Assembly: GCF_002024165.1 (NCBI RefSeq)
Contig: NZ_MWQN01000001.1
Coordinates: 5,704,001-5,768,000, forward strand
DNA: 64,000 nt
Direction of reading: 5' to 3'
Origin: Embleya scabrispora
Lineage (GTDB): Bacteria; Actinomycetota; Actinomycetes; Streptomycetales; Streptomycetaceae
Within the stretch, counting starts at the first letter, position 1. Every line of letters starts with the position of its first letter. Both the position numbers and the translations under genes were made by a program. Of the stretch, positions 34,934 to 43,407 are shown piece by piece. The notes under the pieces were generated by a model. That model saw only the letters and a program-made list of their open reading frames with translations. It was not told the DNA's origin and ran no database searches.

Positions 34934-35796
34934 GACAACCCCAGCAGGGGCAGTGCGTTCCGGAAGATGATCGCCTCCACCGCGTCCCGGTCCAGCGGCG
35001 GCAGACCCGGGATCCCGGGCACGGCGGCCACCTCGCGCAGCCCGGTCACCGACGCGTCCACCGTGGTGAACGGGTAGTCGCTGCCGAACAGCAGCTTGTG
35101 CAGCACCCCGTAGTCCTGAGCGAGCCGCAGGCTGTGCCACAGCTGGAACGGCCGGTAGTGCAGCGCGCTGAGGTCGGCGTACAGGTGCGGGTGCTTGCGG
35201 ATCACCGCGATGCACTCGCCCTCGAACGGATGGCCCAGATGCGCGAGCACCATGCGCAGTTCCGGATGCCGGATCGCCACCGGGTCCAGCAACCTCGGCT
35301 GCGCGTAGGCGATCGGCGCCGCCGAGACGAACGTGGTCCCGGTGTGCACCAGGATCGGCAGGCCGTTGTCCTCGGCGTACGCGAACAGCGGGTCGTATTG
35401 GGGATCACCCGGATCGAAACCCGCGTACATCGGCATCAGCTTGATCCCGCGCAACCCCAACTCCTGGTGTCCGAACCGCAGTTCGTCCTGCCAGCCGGGT
35501 TGGGTCGGGTCGATGGACAGGTAGCCGATCAGCCGCTCCGGCCGCGCGCCGACATATTCGGCGACGGCCTTGTCCTCGACCCAGAGACCGCTGCGCCGGG
35601 CCTTGCCGCCGACCACGATGGTGCGGGTGTCCGCCGGGCTGCTCGCCGCGTAGTCGGCCCAGCGCACGGTCAGGTCCACCTCGCCCGCGTGCGCGCGGGC
35701 CGACTCGGCCTTGAACGCGTCGTCGAAGTCGCAACACTGCCGGAACAGATGGGAGTGCACGTCGACGATGCCGGGGTTTGCCGGCGCGGAGGTCAT
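34930..35796 (-). CDS. Amidohydrolase (amidohydrolase-2 family, possible lactonase)
   Basis: A 288-residue TIM-barrel metal-dependent hydrolase. Metal-site motifs are GIVDVHSHLF (HxH) near the N-terminus, LPILVHTGTT, MVLAHLGHPFEGE and the C-terminal Asp in LLFGSDYPFTTVDA. This set is typical of the branch with L-fuconolactonase, PDC hydrolase and related decarboxylases. ATG at 35796 overlaps the dehydratase stop (ATGA), and its own stop overlaps the SDR start, so the three are translationally coupled. A lactone-opening role in sugar-acid breakdown is likely but not proven. Confidence 0.82.
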   Translation of the reverse strand: MTSAPANPGIVDVHSHLFRQCCDFDDAFKAESARAHAGEVDLTVRWADYAASSPADTRTIVVGGKARRSGLWVEDKAVAEYVGARPERLIGYLSIDPTQPGWQDELRFGHQELGLRGIKLMPMYAGFDPGDPQYDPLFAYAEDNGLPILVHTGTTFVSAAPIAYAQPRLLDPVAIRHPELRMVLAHLGHPFEGECIAVIRKHPHLYADLSALHYRPFQLWHSLRLAQDYGVLHKLLFGSDYPFTTVDASVTGLREVAAVPGIPGLPPLDRDAVEAIIFRNALPLLGLS

Positions 35797-36983
35797 GTGC
35801 GGTTCCTCTTCTCCCAGCCGGCCGAGAACATGTTCCAGAACCGGTGCGTCGGCGGATGTTCGGCGAACACGTCGTCGTCGAGTTCGACACCGAAGCCGGG
35901 CGCGGTGGGGATCTCCACATGGCCGTCGGCGGTCACCGGCAGCGCGCCGCGCACCGCGTCGAAGACGTACGGCTCCAGCAGACCGTCGAAGGTCTCCAGG
36001 ATCTTGAAGTTGGGAATCCCGAGCGCGGCGTGCACCGAAACCGTGGTGCACAGCGGGGAGTTGGAGTTGTGCGGGGCGACCATCACGCCGTGCGTGTCGG
36101 CGATCGCGGCCAGCTTGCGCACCTCGGTCAGGCCGCCGGCCATGGACAGGTCAGGCTGGATGATGTCCACGGCGTTGGTCGCGAACAACTGCTTGTACTC
36201 GTAGCGGTTGTGGAAGTGTTCGCCGCCGGAGATGGGGAACGGCGCACGGGCGCGCAGTTCCGCGTAGCGCTCGATGTGCGTCCAGGGCATCGGCTCCTCC
36301 AACCAGCCGATGTCGAACGGCTCCAACGCCCGCAGCAGTGCGGAGGCGGTGGTCATCGCGAAGCGGGCGTGCCCCTCGACGAACAGGTCCACGTCCGGCC
36401 CGATCGCCTCGCGGACCGCGCCGACCAGTTCGACCGACTGGCGCAGTTCGGCCCGGGACAACTCGTGCAGCCCGGCCCCGAACGGGTCGAACTTGAGCGC
36501 CGAATACCCCTTGGCCACGGTCTCCCGGGCCTTGGCCGCGAATACCGCCGGGTCGCGCTCGCCGTTGTACCAGCCGTTGGCGTACACCCGGACCCGGTTC
36601 CGGCAGGCGCCGCCGGTGAGCCGGTACACCGGCACGCCCAACGCCTTGCCCATCAGGTCGTGCATGGCCTGGTCGAAGCCGGAGAGCACGATGCCGCCGA
36701 CGTCGCCGCCGCGCAGGAAGTCGCCCTGGTACAGGCGCAGCCAGATCTCCTCGGTGTCGAACGGGTCGGCGCCGATCAGGTGCCGCCGCGCCATCGCCTC
36801 GGCCAGTGCCGCGGTCTCGGCGACCCGGTAGGGGTGGGTGATCTCGCCGACGCCGGACAGGCCCTGGTCGGTGTGCACGCGGACATAGCCGAAGTCGCGC
36901 CACGCGGTGCCCAGGAGCAGGGTCTCGACGTGGGTGATCCGGCCGGCGGGTCCGGTGGGTCGGGTGCGGTCGACGACGAGCAT
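35793..36983 (-). CDS. Enolase-superfamily sugar-acid dehydratase (mandelate racemase/MLE type)
   Basis: A 396-residue protein of the mandelate racemase group of the enolase superfamily. The N-terminal capping domain includes VRVHTDQGLSGVGEITHP. Barrel motifs are YSALKFDPFGAGL, metal ligands in VDLFVEGHARF, GWLEEPMPW and ISGGEHFHNR, and the catalytic His in VAPHNSNSPL. The set resembles galactonate/fuconate-type dehydratases, which remove water from aldonic acids to give 2-keto-3-deoxy acids. Start ATG at 36983 shares one base with the aminotransferase stop. This is the best clue that the locus handles a sugar acid; the stereochemistry of the substrate is not readable. Confidence 0.88.
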   Translation of the reverse strand: MLVVDRTRPTGPAGRITHVETLLLGTAWRDFGYVRVHTDQGLSGVGEITHPYRVAETAALAEAMARRHLIGADPFDTEEIWLRLYQGDFLRGGDVGGIVLSGFDQAMHDLMGKALGVPVYRLTGGACRNRVRVYANGWYNGERDPAVFAAKARETVAKGYSALKFDPFGAGLHELSRAELRQSVELVGAVREAIGPDVDLFVEGHARFAMTTASALLRALEPFDIGWLEEPMPWTHIERYAELRARAPFPISGGEHFHNRYEYKQLFATNAVDIIQPDLSMAGGLTEVRKLAAIADTHGVMVAPHNSNSPLCTTVSVHAALGIPNFKILETFDGLLEPYVFDAVRGALPVTADGHVEIPTAPGFGVELDDDVFAEHPPTHRFWNMFSAGWEKRNRT

Positions 36984-38356
36984 CAGCGGGCCGTCCCCTC
37001 GGTCGCGCCGCCCATGGTGGAGGTGCCGGCGAGTTCGTCGATGCCGCCGTCCTTGATCGCGTCCTGCACGGCCAGTTCGGTGGCGGCGATCAGGTGGTCC
37101 ACGTCGGCGTCGGTGTGCGCGTACGAGATGTGGCTGCGCTTGAGGTTCAACGGCAGTTCGAACACGCCGTGTTCGAGTAGTCGTCGGCGGTAGCCGATGA
37201 ACAGGTTCGCGTCGTTGGCGAGCAGGTCGTCGTAGCCGCGCGGCATCCCGCCGGCCATGAAGTAGGTGACGAACACCGAGCCGTAGCCGGTGACCACGGC
37301 CGGGACGCCGAGCCGGGTGTACATCTCGGCCAGGCCGGTGCGCACCCGCTCGCCGAGGCGGAACACGTGCTCGTGGACCGGCTCCTCGCGCAGCTTGCGC
37401 AGCGTCTCCAGGGCGGCGGCGACCACCCACGGGTGGCCGTTGTAGGTGCCTGCGAAGAACGCGGGCGCGCCGGGGCGGGTGCTGAACTGCTCCATCAGGT
37501 CGGCCCGGCCGCCGAGCGCGCCGACCGGGGCGCCGTTGGCGATGGCCTTGCCGAAGGTGGTCAGGTCGGGGGTGATCCCGGCGATCTTCTGGTAGCCGCC
37601 GAGGTCGTGCCGAAAGCCGGTGATCACCTCGTCGAAGACCAGCACCGAGCCGTGCGCGGTGCACTGTTCGCGCAGCGTGGTGAGGAACTCGGCGTCGGGC
37701 AGCAGGCAGCCGACGTTGTGCGGGATCGGCTCCAGGATCACCGCGGCGATGTCCGCGCCGTGCTCGGCGAACGCGGCGCGCACCGCGGCCGGGTCGTTGA
37801 ACGGCAGGACCAGGGTGGCGGCCAGCACCTCGGGCAGGATCCCGGTGGAGATCGGGTCGGGCGCGCCGACCGCCTCGGGGGAGGAGATCACGTTCAGGCT
37901 GACCGCGTCGTGCCAACCGTGGTAGCAGCCCTGGAACTTGACGATCAGTCGCCGACCGGTCACCGCGCGGGCGACCCGCAGCGCGTGGAACGTGGCCTCG
38001 CTGCCGGTGCTGGTGAGCAGCACCTTCTCGACCGAGGGGACCAATTCGACCAGGGTCTCGGCGAGGATGACCTCGCCCTCGGTGACGGCGACGCCGGTCA
38101 GGTCCAACCGGGTCGCGGCCTCGGCCACCGCGCGCTGGACGTCGGGGTCGTTGTGGCCGAGCAGCGGCGGGCCGAACGCGGAGTGGTAGTCGGTGTAGAC
38201 GCGACCCTCGGCGTCGGTGAAGTTCGCCCCGCTCGTGCCGGTGACGATCAGGTCGGTCAGGCCCGGGATCCGGCGCTGACCGCTGTTCACCCCGCCCGGA
38301 ATGACCCGAAGGGCTCGGGCGGGAAGGGAGTCGGTGGCGGCTGTGCCGACACTCAT
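36983..38356 (-). CDS. Class III PLP aminotransferase, glutamate-1-semialdehyde aminomutase type
   Basis: A 457-residue fold-type I PLP enzyme like HemL: ALRVIPGGVNSGQRRIPG at the start, STGSEATFHALRVARAVTGR and KFQGCYHGWHDAVSL around the cofactor phosphate, LVFDEVITGFRHDLGG with the PLP-ring Asp, and Schiff-base Lys in LTTFGKAIANGAPVG. It is the first gene of the leftward operon, divergent from the IclR gene. In a sugar-acid locus it may act on an amino-sugar-derived or keto compound and not in tetrapyrrole synthesis. Confidence 0.85.
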   Translation of the reverse strand: MSVGTAATDSLPARALRVIPGGVNSGQRRIPGLTDLIVTGTSGANFTDAEGRVYTDYHSAFGPPLLGHNDPDVQRAVAEAATRLDLTGVAVTEGEVILAETLVELVPSVEKVLLTSTGSEATFHALRVARAVTGRRLIVKFQGCYHGWHDAVSLNVISSPEAVGAPDPISTGILPEVLAATLVLPFNDPAAVRAAFAEHGADIAAVILEPIPHNVGCLLPDAEFLTTLREQCTAHGSVLVFDEVITGFRHDLGGYQKIAGITPDLTTFGKAIANGAPVGALGGRADLMEQFSTRPGAPAFFAGTYNGHPWVVAAALETLRKLREEPVHEHVFRLGERVRTGLAEMYTRLGVPAVVTGYGSVFVTYFMAGGMPRGYDDLLANDANLFIGYRRRLLEHGVFELPLNLKRSHISYAHTDADVDHLIAATELAVQDAIKDGGIDELAGTSTMGGATEGTAR

Positions 38357-38470
38357 CGGTGGGCTCCTTGCGTCGTTCGTGACCGTTCGGATCCGCGGCC
38401 CTGCCAGGCCGTGGACCTCCGGCGCCATCCGCCTTCGGCACGCGTCGCAGGTGATGCATTTTGGTTTTCT

Positions 38471-38498
38471 GAACACTGTTCGACAGGACCGAACAGTG
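38471..38498. promoter_or_regulatory. Candidate IclR operator between the divergent sugar-acid operon and iclR
   Basis: GAACACTGTTC at 38471-38481 is a perfect odd palindrome, and CACTGTTCG (38474-38482) is matched in inverse by CGAACAGTG (38490-38498) across 7 bases. It lies in the 204-base divergent region, about 60 bases before the IclR start and 115 before the aminotransferase start. Binding by IclR is inferred from position. Confidence 0.6.
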
Positions 38499-38560
38499 CA
38501 GGACTCTACATTTGGATGTACAAAGCAGTCAAGGGGTCTGGACCGGTAAAGTGTTCTGCT

Positions 38561-39394
38561 ATGTCGAACAGCGTTAACGAGAATGTCGAGGAGTCGAAGT
38601 ACTGGGTGAAGTCCGTCGCCCGGGCCGCGGACATCCTCGAGGTGCTCTCCGCACGTGGTCCGGGGGACGGCATGAGCGTCACGGAGGTCGGTCAGGCCTG
38701 CGGGATCTCGAAGAGCGCGACCTTCGGACTGCTCCAGACCCTGCGCGGCTACGGCCTCGTATCCGACGACGGCGAGGGGATGAATCGGCGCTACCGGCTC
38801 GGCATGGGCCTGGCCCGACTCGGCGACCGGGCCCAGGCCCAGGTGTCGCTGCGCGACGTGGCCCGCCCGGTGCTGGCCGAGCTGACCCGGCAGACCGGCA
38901 TGGCGGCCCGCTTCGCGGTGCCCGAGGGCGGGCTCGCGGTGGTGGTCGACCAGGTCGGCGTGGAGCAGCGGGTCCGCCTGGATCTGCGCATGGGGGTGCG
39001 GGAGCTGCCGCACTGCACCGGCCTGGGCAAGGCGATCCTGTCCGCGTTGCCCGAGAACGAGGCGCGCGAGGTGATCCACCGCTCCGGCCTGCCCCGGCGC
39101 ACCTCGCACACGATCACCGACACCGAGACCCTGATCGCCCACCTGCGCGACGTCCGGGTGACCGGCTACGCGCTCGACGACGAGGAGGACGCGGACGGGA
39201 TCTTCTGCATCGGCAGCCCGGTCCGCGACCACCGCGACCAGTGCGTGGGCGCGATCAGCATCACCGGCCTCAAGCTCGACCTGCCCGGCTGGCGATTCCA
39301 GGAACTGGGCCGCCAGGTACGGGCCGGCGCGCTGCGGGTCAGCCGCGAACTGGGCAGCACGGAGAGTGGCGAAGGCGACATCGACGCCGGCTGA
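38561..39394 (+). CDS. IclR-family transcriptional regulator
   Basis: A 277-residue regulator. The winged helix is at about residues 15-80 (VKSVARAADILEVLSARGPG, then VGQACGISKSATFGLLQTL), and the IclR effector domain follows from about 95 (LRDVARPVLAELTRQTGMAA, HCTGLGKAILSALPE, GIFCIGSPVRDHRDQCVGAI). It sits between the two halves of the carbohydrate locus, divergent from the leftward operon and before the rightward beta-helix gene, so it is the obvious local regulator. IclR proteins often sense keto or aromatic acids; the ligand is unknown. Confidence 0.9.
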   Translation: MSNSVNENVEESKYWVKSVARAADILEVLSARGPGDGMSVTEVGQACGISKSATFGLLQTLRGYGLVSDDGEGMNRRYRLGMGLARLGDRAQAQVSLRDVARPVLAELTRQTGMAARFAVPEGGLAVVVDQVGVEQRVRLDLRMGVRELPHCTGLGKAILSALPENEAREVIHRSGLPRRTSHTITDTETLIAHLRDVRVTGYALDDEEDADGIFCIGSPVRDHRDQCVGAISITGLKLDLPGWRFQELGRQVRAGALRVSRELGSTESGEGDIDAG

Positions 39395-39416
39395 AACCGG
39401 TGGGTGAACAACCGGG

Positions 39417-39456
39417 CGAAGGGGTCGTGGTGGAACAATCCGTCGCGACCCCTTCG
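39417..39456 (+). terminator. Terminator hairpin after iclR
   Basis: An 11-bp perfect inverted repeat (CGAAGGGGTCG at 39417-39427, complement at 39446-39456) with an 18-base loop starts 22 bases after the iclR stop. It would isolate iclR from the beta-helix gene that follows. Confidence 0.7.
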
Positions 39457-39497
39457 TGTTCCCGCGATTACGGACGATGAAAGTCGGCCAGGGGGGC

Positions 39498-39527
39498 TTG
39501 ACCAGGGTCGATGTCCGGGCCTACGTT
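39498..39527 (+). promoter_or_regulatory. Candidate promoter for beta-helix copy B and the downstream transport genes
   Basis: TTGACC at 39498-39503 and TACGTT at 39522-39527 are 18 bases apart, after the iclR terminator. The leader to the ATG at 39721 would be about 185 bases. The rest of the 326-base gap between iclR and this gene holds no recognisable gene. Confidence 0.4.
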
Positions 39528-39720
39528 CCTGGACTCATCAGGGCCCGCACGTTCGCTGCCACGAATCGTGCCCGATCACCGGCCCTGGGTTGACGGTCCG
39601 TCACCACGGCCGCGCAGCCCACCCCATGCCATCCGCCGCGCGTTTCCCTCCCCGGTCGGGAAACGACGTCATCGGCACGTGCCACGGGAAGCATCCTCCG
39701 TCGAAGGCCGAGGTTCCCCG

Positions 39721-41931
39721 ATGAGCACGTCCCCCACTCCTTCCACCTCCGCCGCCACGCCGTCGGCCCCCGCTCCCGGGTCCTCGCGCCGACGGCTGCT
39801 CGCCGCCGGCGGTCTCGGCGGATTGTTGCTCGCCGGCACGGCCGCGGCGGGTACGGCCTCGGCCTCGCCCGACGACGACCGGCACGGCGCCGGCTCGCGC
39901 GACGTGTCGATGAGCGTGCCGAACGTGGCCGCGTTGTTGCGGATGAACGTCAGGCCCCTCGAGGCCGACGCGGTGGTGTTGGTCGCCGGCTACCACGCGG
40001 CGGGCGACGGCGGCGCGATGGTGGTGCGCTGGGACCCCCGCTCGAAGCTGGCGATCAACGGCGGCACCGTGCTCGCCGACCCCGCCGCCCGTCGAGACGG
40101 GCGGTGGATCCAGGTGCACGACGGGGTGATGGACTTCCGCCGGTTCGGCATCCTCGACGACAAGGTCCCCGCCGACGCCGCGCTCGACGCGATGGTCAAC
40201 GACCCGTACATCCACCGCGTCGAAGCCCACAGCGACCTGCTCTTCGTCAAACGCCACACCTTCGCCCGCTCCCGCATCGTGCTCGACTTCGGCGGCCACA
40301 CCGTGCGCACCACCGGCATCGAGAAGAACACCCACGACAACCCGTTCGGCGCCGTCCTGTACTTCCGGGGCAAGGTCACCGACACCGTGGTCAAGGCCAA
40401 GCTGTCCCAGCCGATGCCGGACCTCGCGGACGTGTTCGAGGTGCCGGACAGCGCGGCGTTCAAGGTCGGCGACTGGTGGGCGGTCACCATCGATCCCGAG
40501 CCCGGCAAGGGCAAGTACGAGCAGGAGGTGCAGCGCCTGGTCGAGATCACCGGGCGCGTCGACGCCACGCACATCCGGGTCGGCTACAAGATCGGATGGG
40601 ACCTCGCCGCCGGCCGTACCTTCACCTGGACCCGGATCGAACCGGTGGACCGGGCGCACGTGCGCAACATGGTCTTCCAGGGCATCGCCGACGGCGACCA
40701 GTACACCGGATCGCACCCGATCGCCTACGAGTACACGACCAACTGCGATGTCGAACACGTCGACGCGGTGGGCACGTTCTGGCCGGTGATCATGCGGCGC
40801 TGGTGCACCCACTACCGCACCCGTGCCTGCTCGCTGCGCAACCCGGCGAGCGTGACCTGGGGCGGCGCCGGCTATCTCACCCAGCAGATCTACTGCCTGT
40901 ACGGCCACGTCGAGGACTGCCACGTGGCGAACAGTCGGCACCTCAACGACCTGACCGCCTCCGCCTACTGCCACGTGACGAACTGTCACGGCGACGGCGA
41001 CGACCAGGGCCCGTTCGTGACACACGGTCAGTTCGAGCACGACCTCGTCTACACCGGCAACTCCGGCCTGATGACGTTCGCCAACTCCGGCGCCGCGTGG
41101 GGGTCGGTGGCCAAGCGCATCACCGTCCGCAAGCATGTGTGCTCGTGGTTCGTGGCCCGGGTGAAGATCACCGATCTGACCCTGGAGGACATGCAGGTGA
41201 TCGGCAGACCCGCGCTGTCCGGCTCCGGGATGCTCTGGGTCAACGCGGACGGCGTACAGATCCGCGGCTGCACCGCGTCGGGCCCGCTGGTCGTGTCGCA
41301 GGCCTCCAACCGGTCGCAACGCGCCAACGTGATCGCCGACTCGACGTTCACCCTGGCCAAGGACGCCGAGATCACCCAGGCGAGCGTGACCGGCGACCTG
41401 CACCTGGAACGGGTCACCCTCAAGGGACTGGACAACGCGGCGCTGCGCAACACCGGTCGACTCGTACTCACCGAGTGCACCCTGATCGGCGCGCCGAACG
41501 CCGCACCGGTCGCCGTCACCGGCGCCGCGCTGGCCGTGTCCGGCGGCGAACTGCGGGACACCGGGCTGCGGTTGGCGGGCACCGGTGAGCAGGGCGTGGC
41601 CCTGTCGCGCACCCGGCTCGGCGGTACCAACGCCGCCCGGGCACTGCTCTCGCGCACCGGCGGCGCCCGCACGGTCCGCTGGCAGTTGGACGGCTGCGTG
41701 TCCACCGCCGCCGACGCGGCCACCGCACACGTGCTGATCGGCGAGGGCACCAACCGCTACCGCGCGGCGGGCAACACCTTCGCCGGCGGCCGACTCGAAC
41801 TGGCCGGGGCGGCCTTCGGCGGGACCGGCGCGCTGTTGCACAGCGGCTGCGTCGAGGACGGCGTCACCCGTACCGCGATGCCCGACGAGGGCCCGCGCGT
41901 CGCGCACACCGCCGGCAACCAACTGATCTGA
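39721..41931 (+). CDS. Exported right-handed beta-helix protein, copy B
   Basis: A 736-residue paralogue of the protein at 31834-34008. It has the same signal (SSRRRLLAAGGLGGLLLAGT), then DDDR and VPNVAALLR, and the same central motifs GGAGYLTQQIYCLYGHVEDC, NSRHLNDLTASAYCHVTNCH and GDGDDQG. The C-terminus ends with a shared HSGCVEDGVTRTAMPDEGPR-type segment. The fold is pectate-lyase-like beta-helix by repeat pattern. The two copies differ throughout except for a 286-bp tract, so both have been kept. It heads the rightward run with the sugar transporter, which suggests it binds or processes the polymer whose pieces are imported. Catalytic residues are not identified. Confidence 0.85.
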   Translation: MSTSPTPSTSAATPSAPAPGSSRRRLLAAGGLGGLLLAGTAAAGTASASPDDDRHGAGSRDVSMSVPNVAALLRMNVRPLEADAVVLVAGYHAAGDGGAMVVRWDPRSKLAINGGTVLADPAARRDGRWIQVHDGVMDFRRFGILDDKVPADAALDAMVNDPYIHRVEAHSDLLFVKRHTFARSRIVLDFGGHTVRTTGIEKNTHDNPFGAVLYFRGKVTDTVVKAKLSQPMPDLADVFEVPDSAAFKVGDWWAVTIDPEPGKGKYEQEVQRLVEITGRVDATHIRVGYKIGWDLAAGRTFTWTRIEPVDRAHVRNMVFQGIADGDQYTGSHPIAYEYTTNCDVEHVDAVGTFWPVIMRRWCTHYRTRACSLRNPASVTWGGAGYLTQQIYCLYGHVEDCHVANSRHLNDLTASAYCHVTNCHGDGDDQGPFVTHGQFEHDLVYTGNSGLMTFANSGAAWGSVAKRITVRKHVCSWFVARVKITDLTLEDMQVIGRPALSGSGMLWVNADGVQIRGCTASGPLVVSQASNRSQRANVIADSTFTLAKDAEITQASVTGDLHLERVTLKGLDNAALRNTGRLVLTECTLIGAPNAAPVAVTGAALAVSGGELRDTGLRLAGTGEQGVALSRTRLGGTNAARALLSRTGGARTVRWQLDGCVSTAADAATAHVLIGEGTNRYRAAGNTFAGGRLELAGAAFGGTGALLHSGCVEDGVTRTAMPDEGPRVAHTAGNQLI
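40096..40381 (+). repeat. 286-bp near-identical tract shared with beta-helix copy A
   Basis: Partner of 33384-33669 in inverse orientation, with one mismatch (C at 40197, in a Val codon). Because the copies are inverted and about 6.4 kb apart, recombination between them could flip the segment that contains iclR and the leftward operon. Confidence 0.9.
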
Positions 41932-41995
41932 CCCGCCCGCACCCGGGCCCGCCGCCCCCTCGAATCCGCACCGCCCTCGCACCACGGGAAGTCCC

Positions 41996-43306
41996 ATGAC
42001 CGCCACCGGTTCGACCACGAACACCGCCATGCCGGCCCGCACCGACCGACCGGCCATCACCGACCGACCCGTACGGTTCGCGCTGGTCGGCGCGGGCAAC
42101 CGGGGCCTGACCTACACCGATTGGATCCGCCGGCACCCCGACCGCGCCGAACTGGTCGCGGTGGCCGACCCGCGAGCTTCGGCCCGGACCGCGTCCGGGG
42201 CGAGCGTGCAGTTCGAGGACTGGCGACCGCTGCTCGACGAGCGCATCGCGGACGCGGTGATCGTGGCCACCCAGGACCGCGAACACGTCGAGCCGATCCT
42301 GGCGTTGGCCGAGGCCGGCTACGCGATCCTCACCGAGAAGCCGATGGCCGCCACCGAGGCCGACTGCCGGCGCATCCTCGACGGCGTGACCTCGGCCGGC
42401 GTGCCGTTCGCGGTGTGTCACGTGCTCCGGTACACCCCCTACACCGACCTGGTGAAGGGCGTCCTGGACTCCGGCGTGCTCGGTTCGATCGTCAGCCTGG
42501 ACCTGCTGGAGCCGGTCGGCTGGTGGCACTACGCGCACAGCTACGTGCGCGGCCCCTGGAGCCGCGAGGCCGACTCGTCGCCGATGATCCTGGCCAAGTC
42601 CTCGCACGACCTGGACTGGATCGGCTACGTCACCGGTGCCCGGATCGAGACGGTGGCAAGCTTCGGCGGGCTCGCCCACTTCAAGCCGGAGAACGCGCCG
42701 GCGGGCTCGGCCCGCAACTGCCTGGACTGCGCGGTGGAGCCGGACTGCCCCTACTCGGGACCGAAGTTGTACTTCCCGGCGCTGCGCGAGACCGGCGACG
42801 CGTGGCCGATCAACCACGTCACCGACGCCGCACACGGCCCGGACGATCGGGCCGAGTTGGTCCGGGCGCTGCGCGAAGGGCCGTACGGGCGCTGCGTCTA
42901 CCACTGCGACAACGACGTGGTGGACCACCAGGTGGTGGCGATGCGGCTGTCCGGCGGGATCACCGCGACCTTCACGATGACCGCGTTCACCGAGCAGACG
43001 CACCGTCAGGTACGGATCTTCGGCAGCCACGGCTGGTTGCGCGGCGACGGCGAGAAGGTCACCGTGCACACCTTCGCGGACGACCGGGTGGTCACGCACG
43101 ACGCGGGCGCGTCCGGATCGAACGCGGCGGACGGACACGGCGGCGGGGACACCGCGCTGATCGACGCGTTCGTCACCGCGCTCGCCACCGGCGATGCCGC
43201 GCACATCCGCTCCAACGGCACCGACTCGCTCGGCAGCCACCTCGCCGCCTTCGCCGTCGAACGCTCCCGACTCGGCGGCAACACCGTGACCGTGCCGCGA
43301 CGTTGA
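41996..43306 (+). CDS. Gfo/Idh/MocA-family oxidoreductase
   Basis: A 436-residue NAD(P)-dependent sugar or inositol dehydrogenase-like protein. The Rossmann domain has FALVGAGNRGLTYTDWI, then AVADPRASA and AILTEKPMAATEADC, where EKP carries the catalytic Lys. In the C-terminal domain a Cys cluster, NCLDCAVEPDCPYSG near residue 240, may bind metal; similar clusters occur in a subset of the family. HVLRYTPYTDLVK and SHDLDWIGYVTG are family-typical. It follows the beta-helix gene by 64 bases and precedes the transporter, fitting oxidation of an imported sugar. Confidence 0.88.
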   Translation: MTATGSTTNTAMPARTDRPAITDRPVRFALVGAGNRGLTYTDWIRRHPDRAELVAVADPRASARTASGASVQFEDWRPLLDERIADAVIVATQDREHVEPILALAEAGYAILTEKPMAATEADCRRILDGVTSAGVPFAVCHVLRYTPYTDLVKGVLDSGVLGSIVSLDLLEPVGWWHYAHSYVRGPWSREADSSPMILAKSSHDLDWIGYVTGARIETVASFGGLAHFKPENAPAGSARNCLDCAVEPDCPYSGPKLYFPALRETGDAWPINHVTDAAHGPDDRAELVRALREGPYGRCVYHCDNDVVDHQVVAMRLSGGITATFTMTAFTEQTHRQVRIFGSHGWLRGDGEKVTVHTFADDRVVTHDAGASGSNAADGHGGGDTALIDAFVTALATGDAAHIRSNGTDSLGSHLAAFAVERSRLGGNTVTVPRR

Positions 43307-43407
43307 GCGCCCGCGCGGGGCGAAGGGCCTCCGCTGCCCCGACCTCGCCGCCTCGGTCCCCAGAACTGACACCCCGTCAAATCTCGCTGTCAGGAGACGC
43401 GATCCCC

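Noticed and set aside
31834-41931. The inverted repeat considered as the ends of a composite transposon
   Set aside because: The repeats are internal parts of two coding genes, and no transposase, integrase or terminal inverted repeats were seen.
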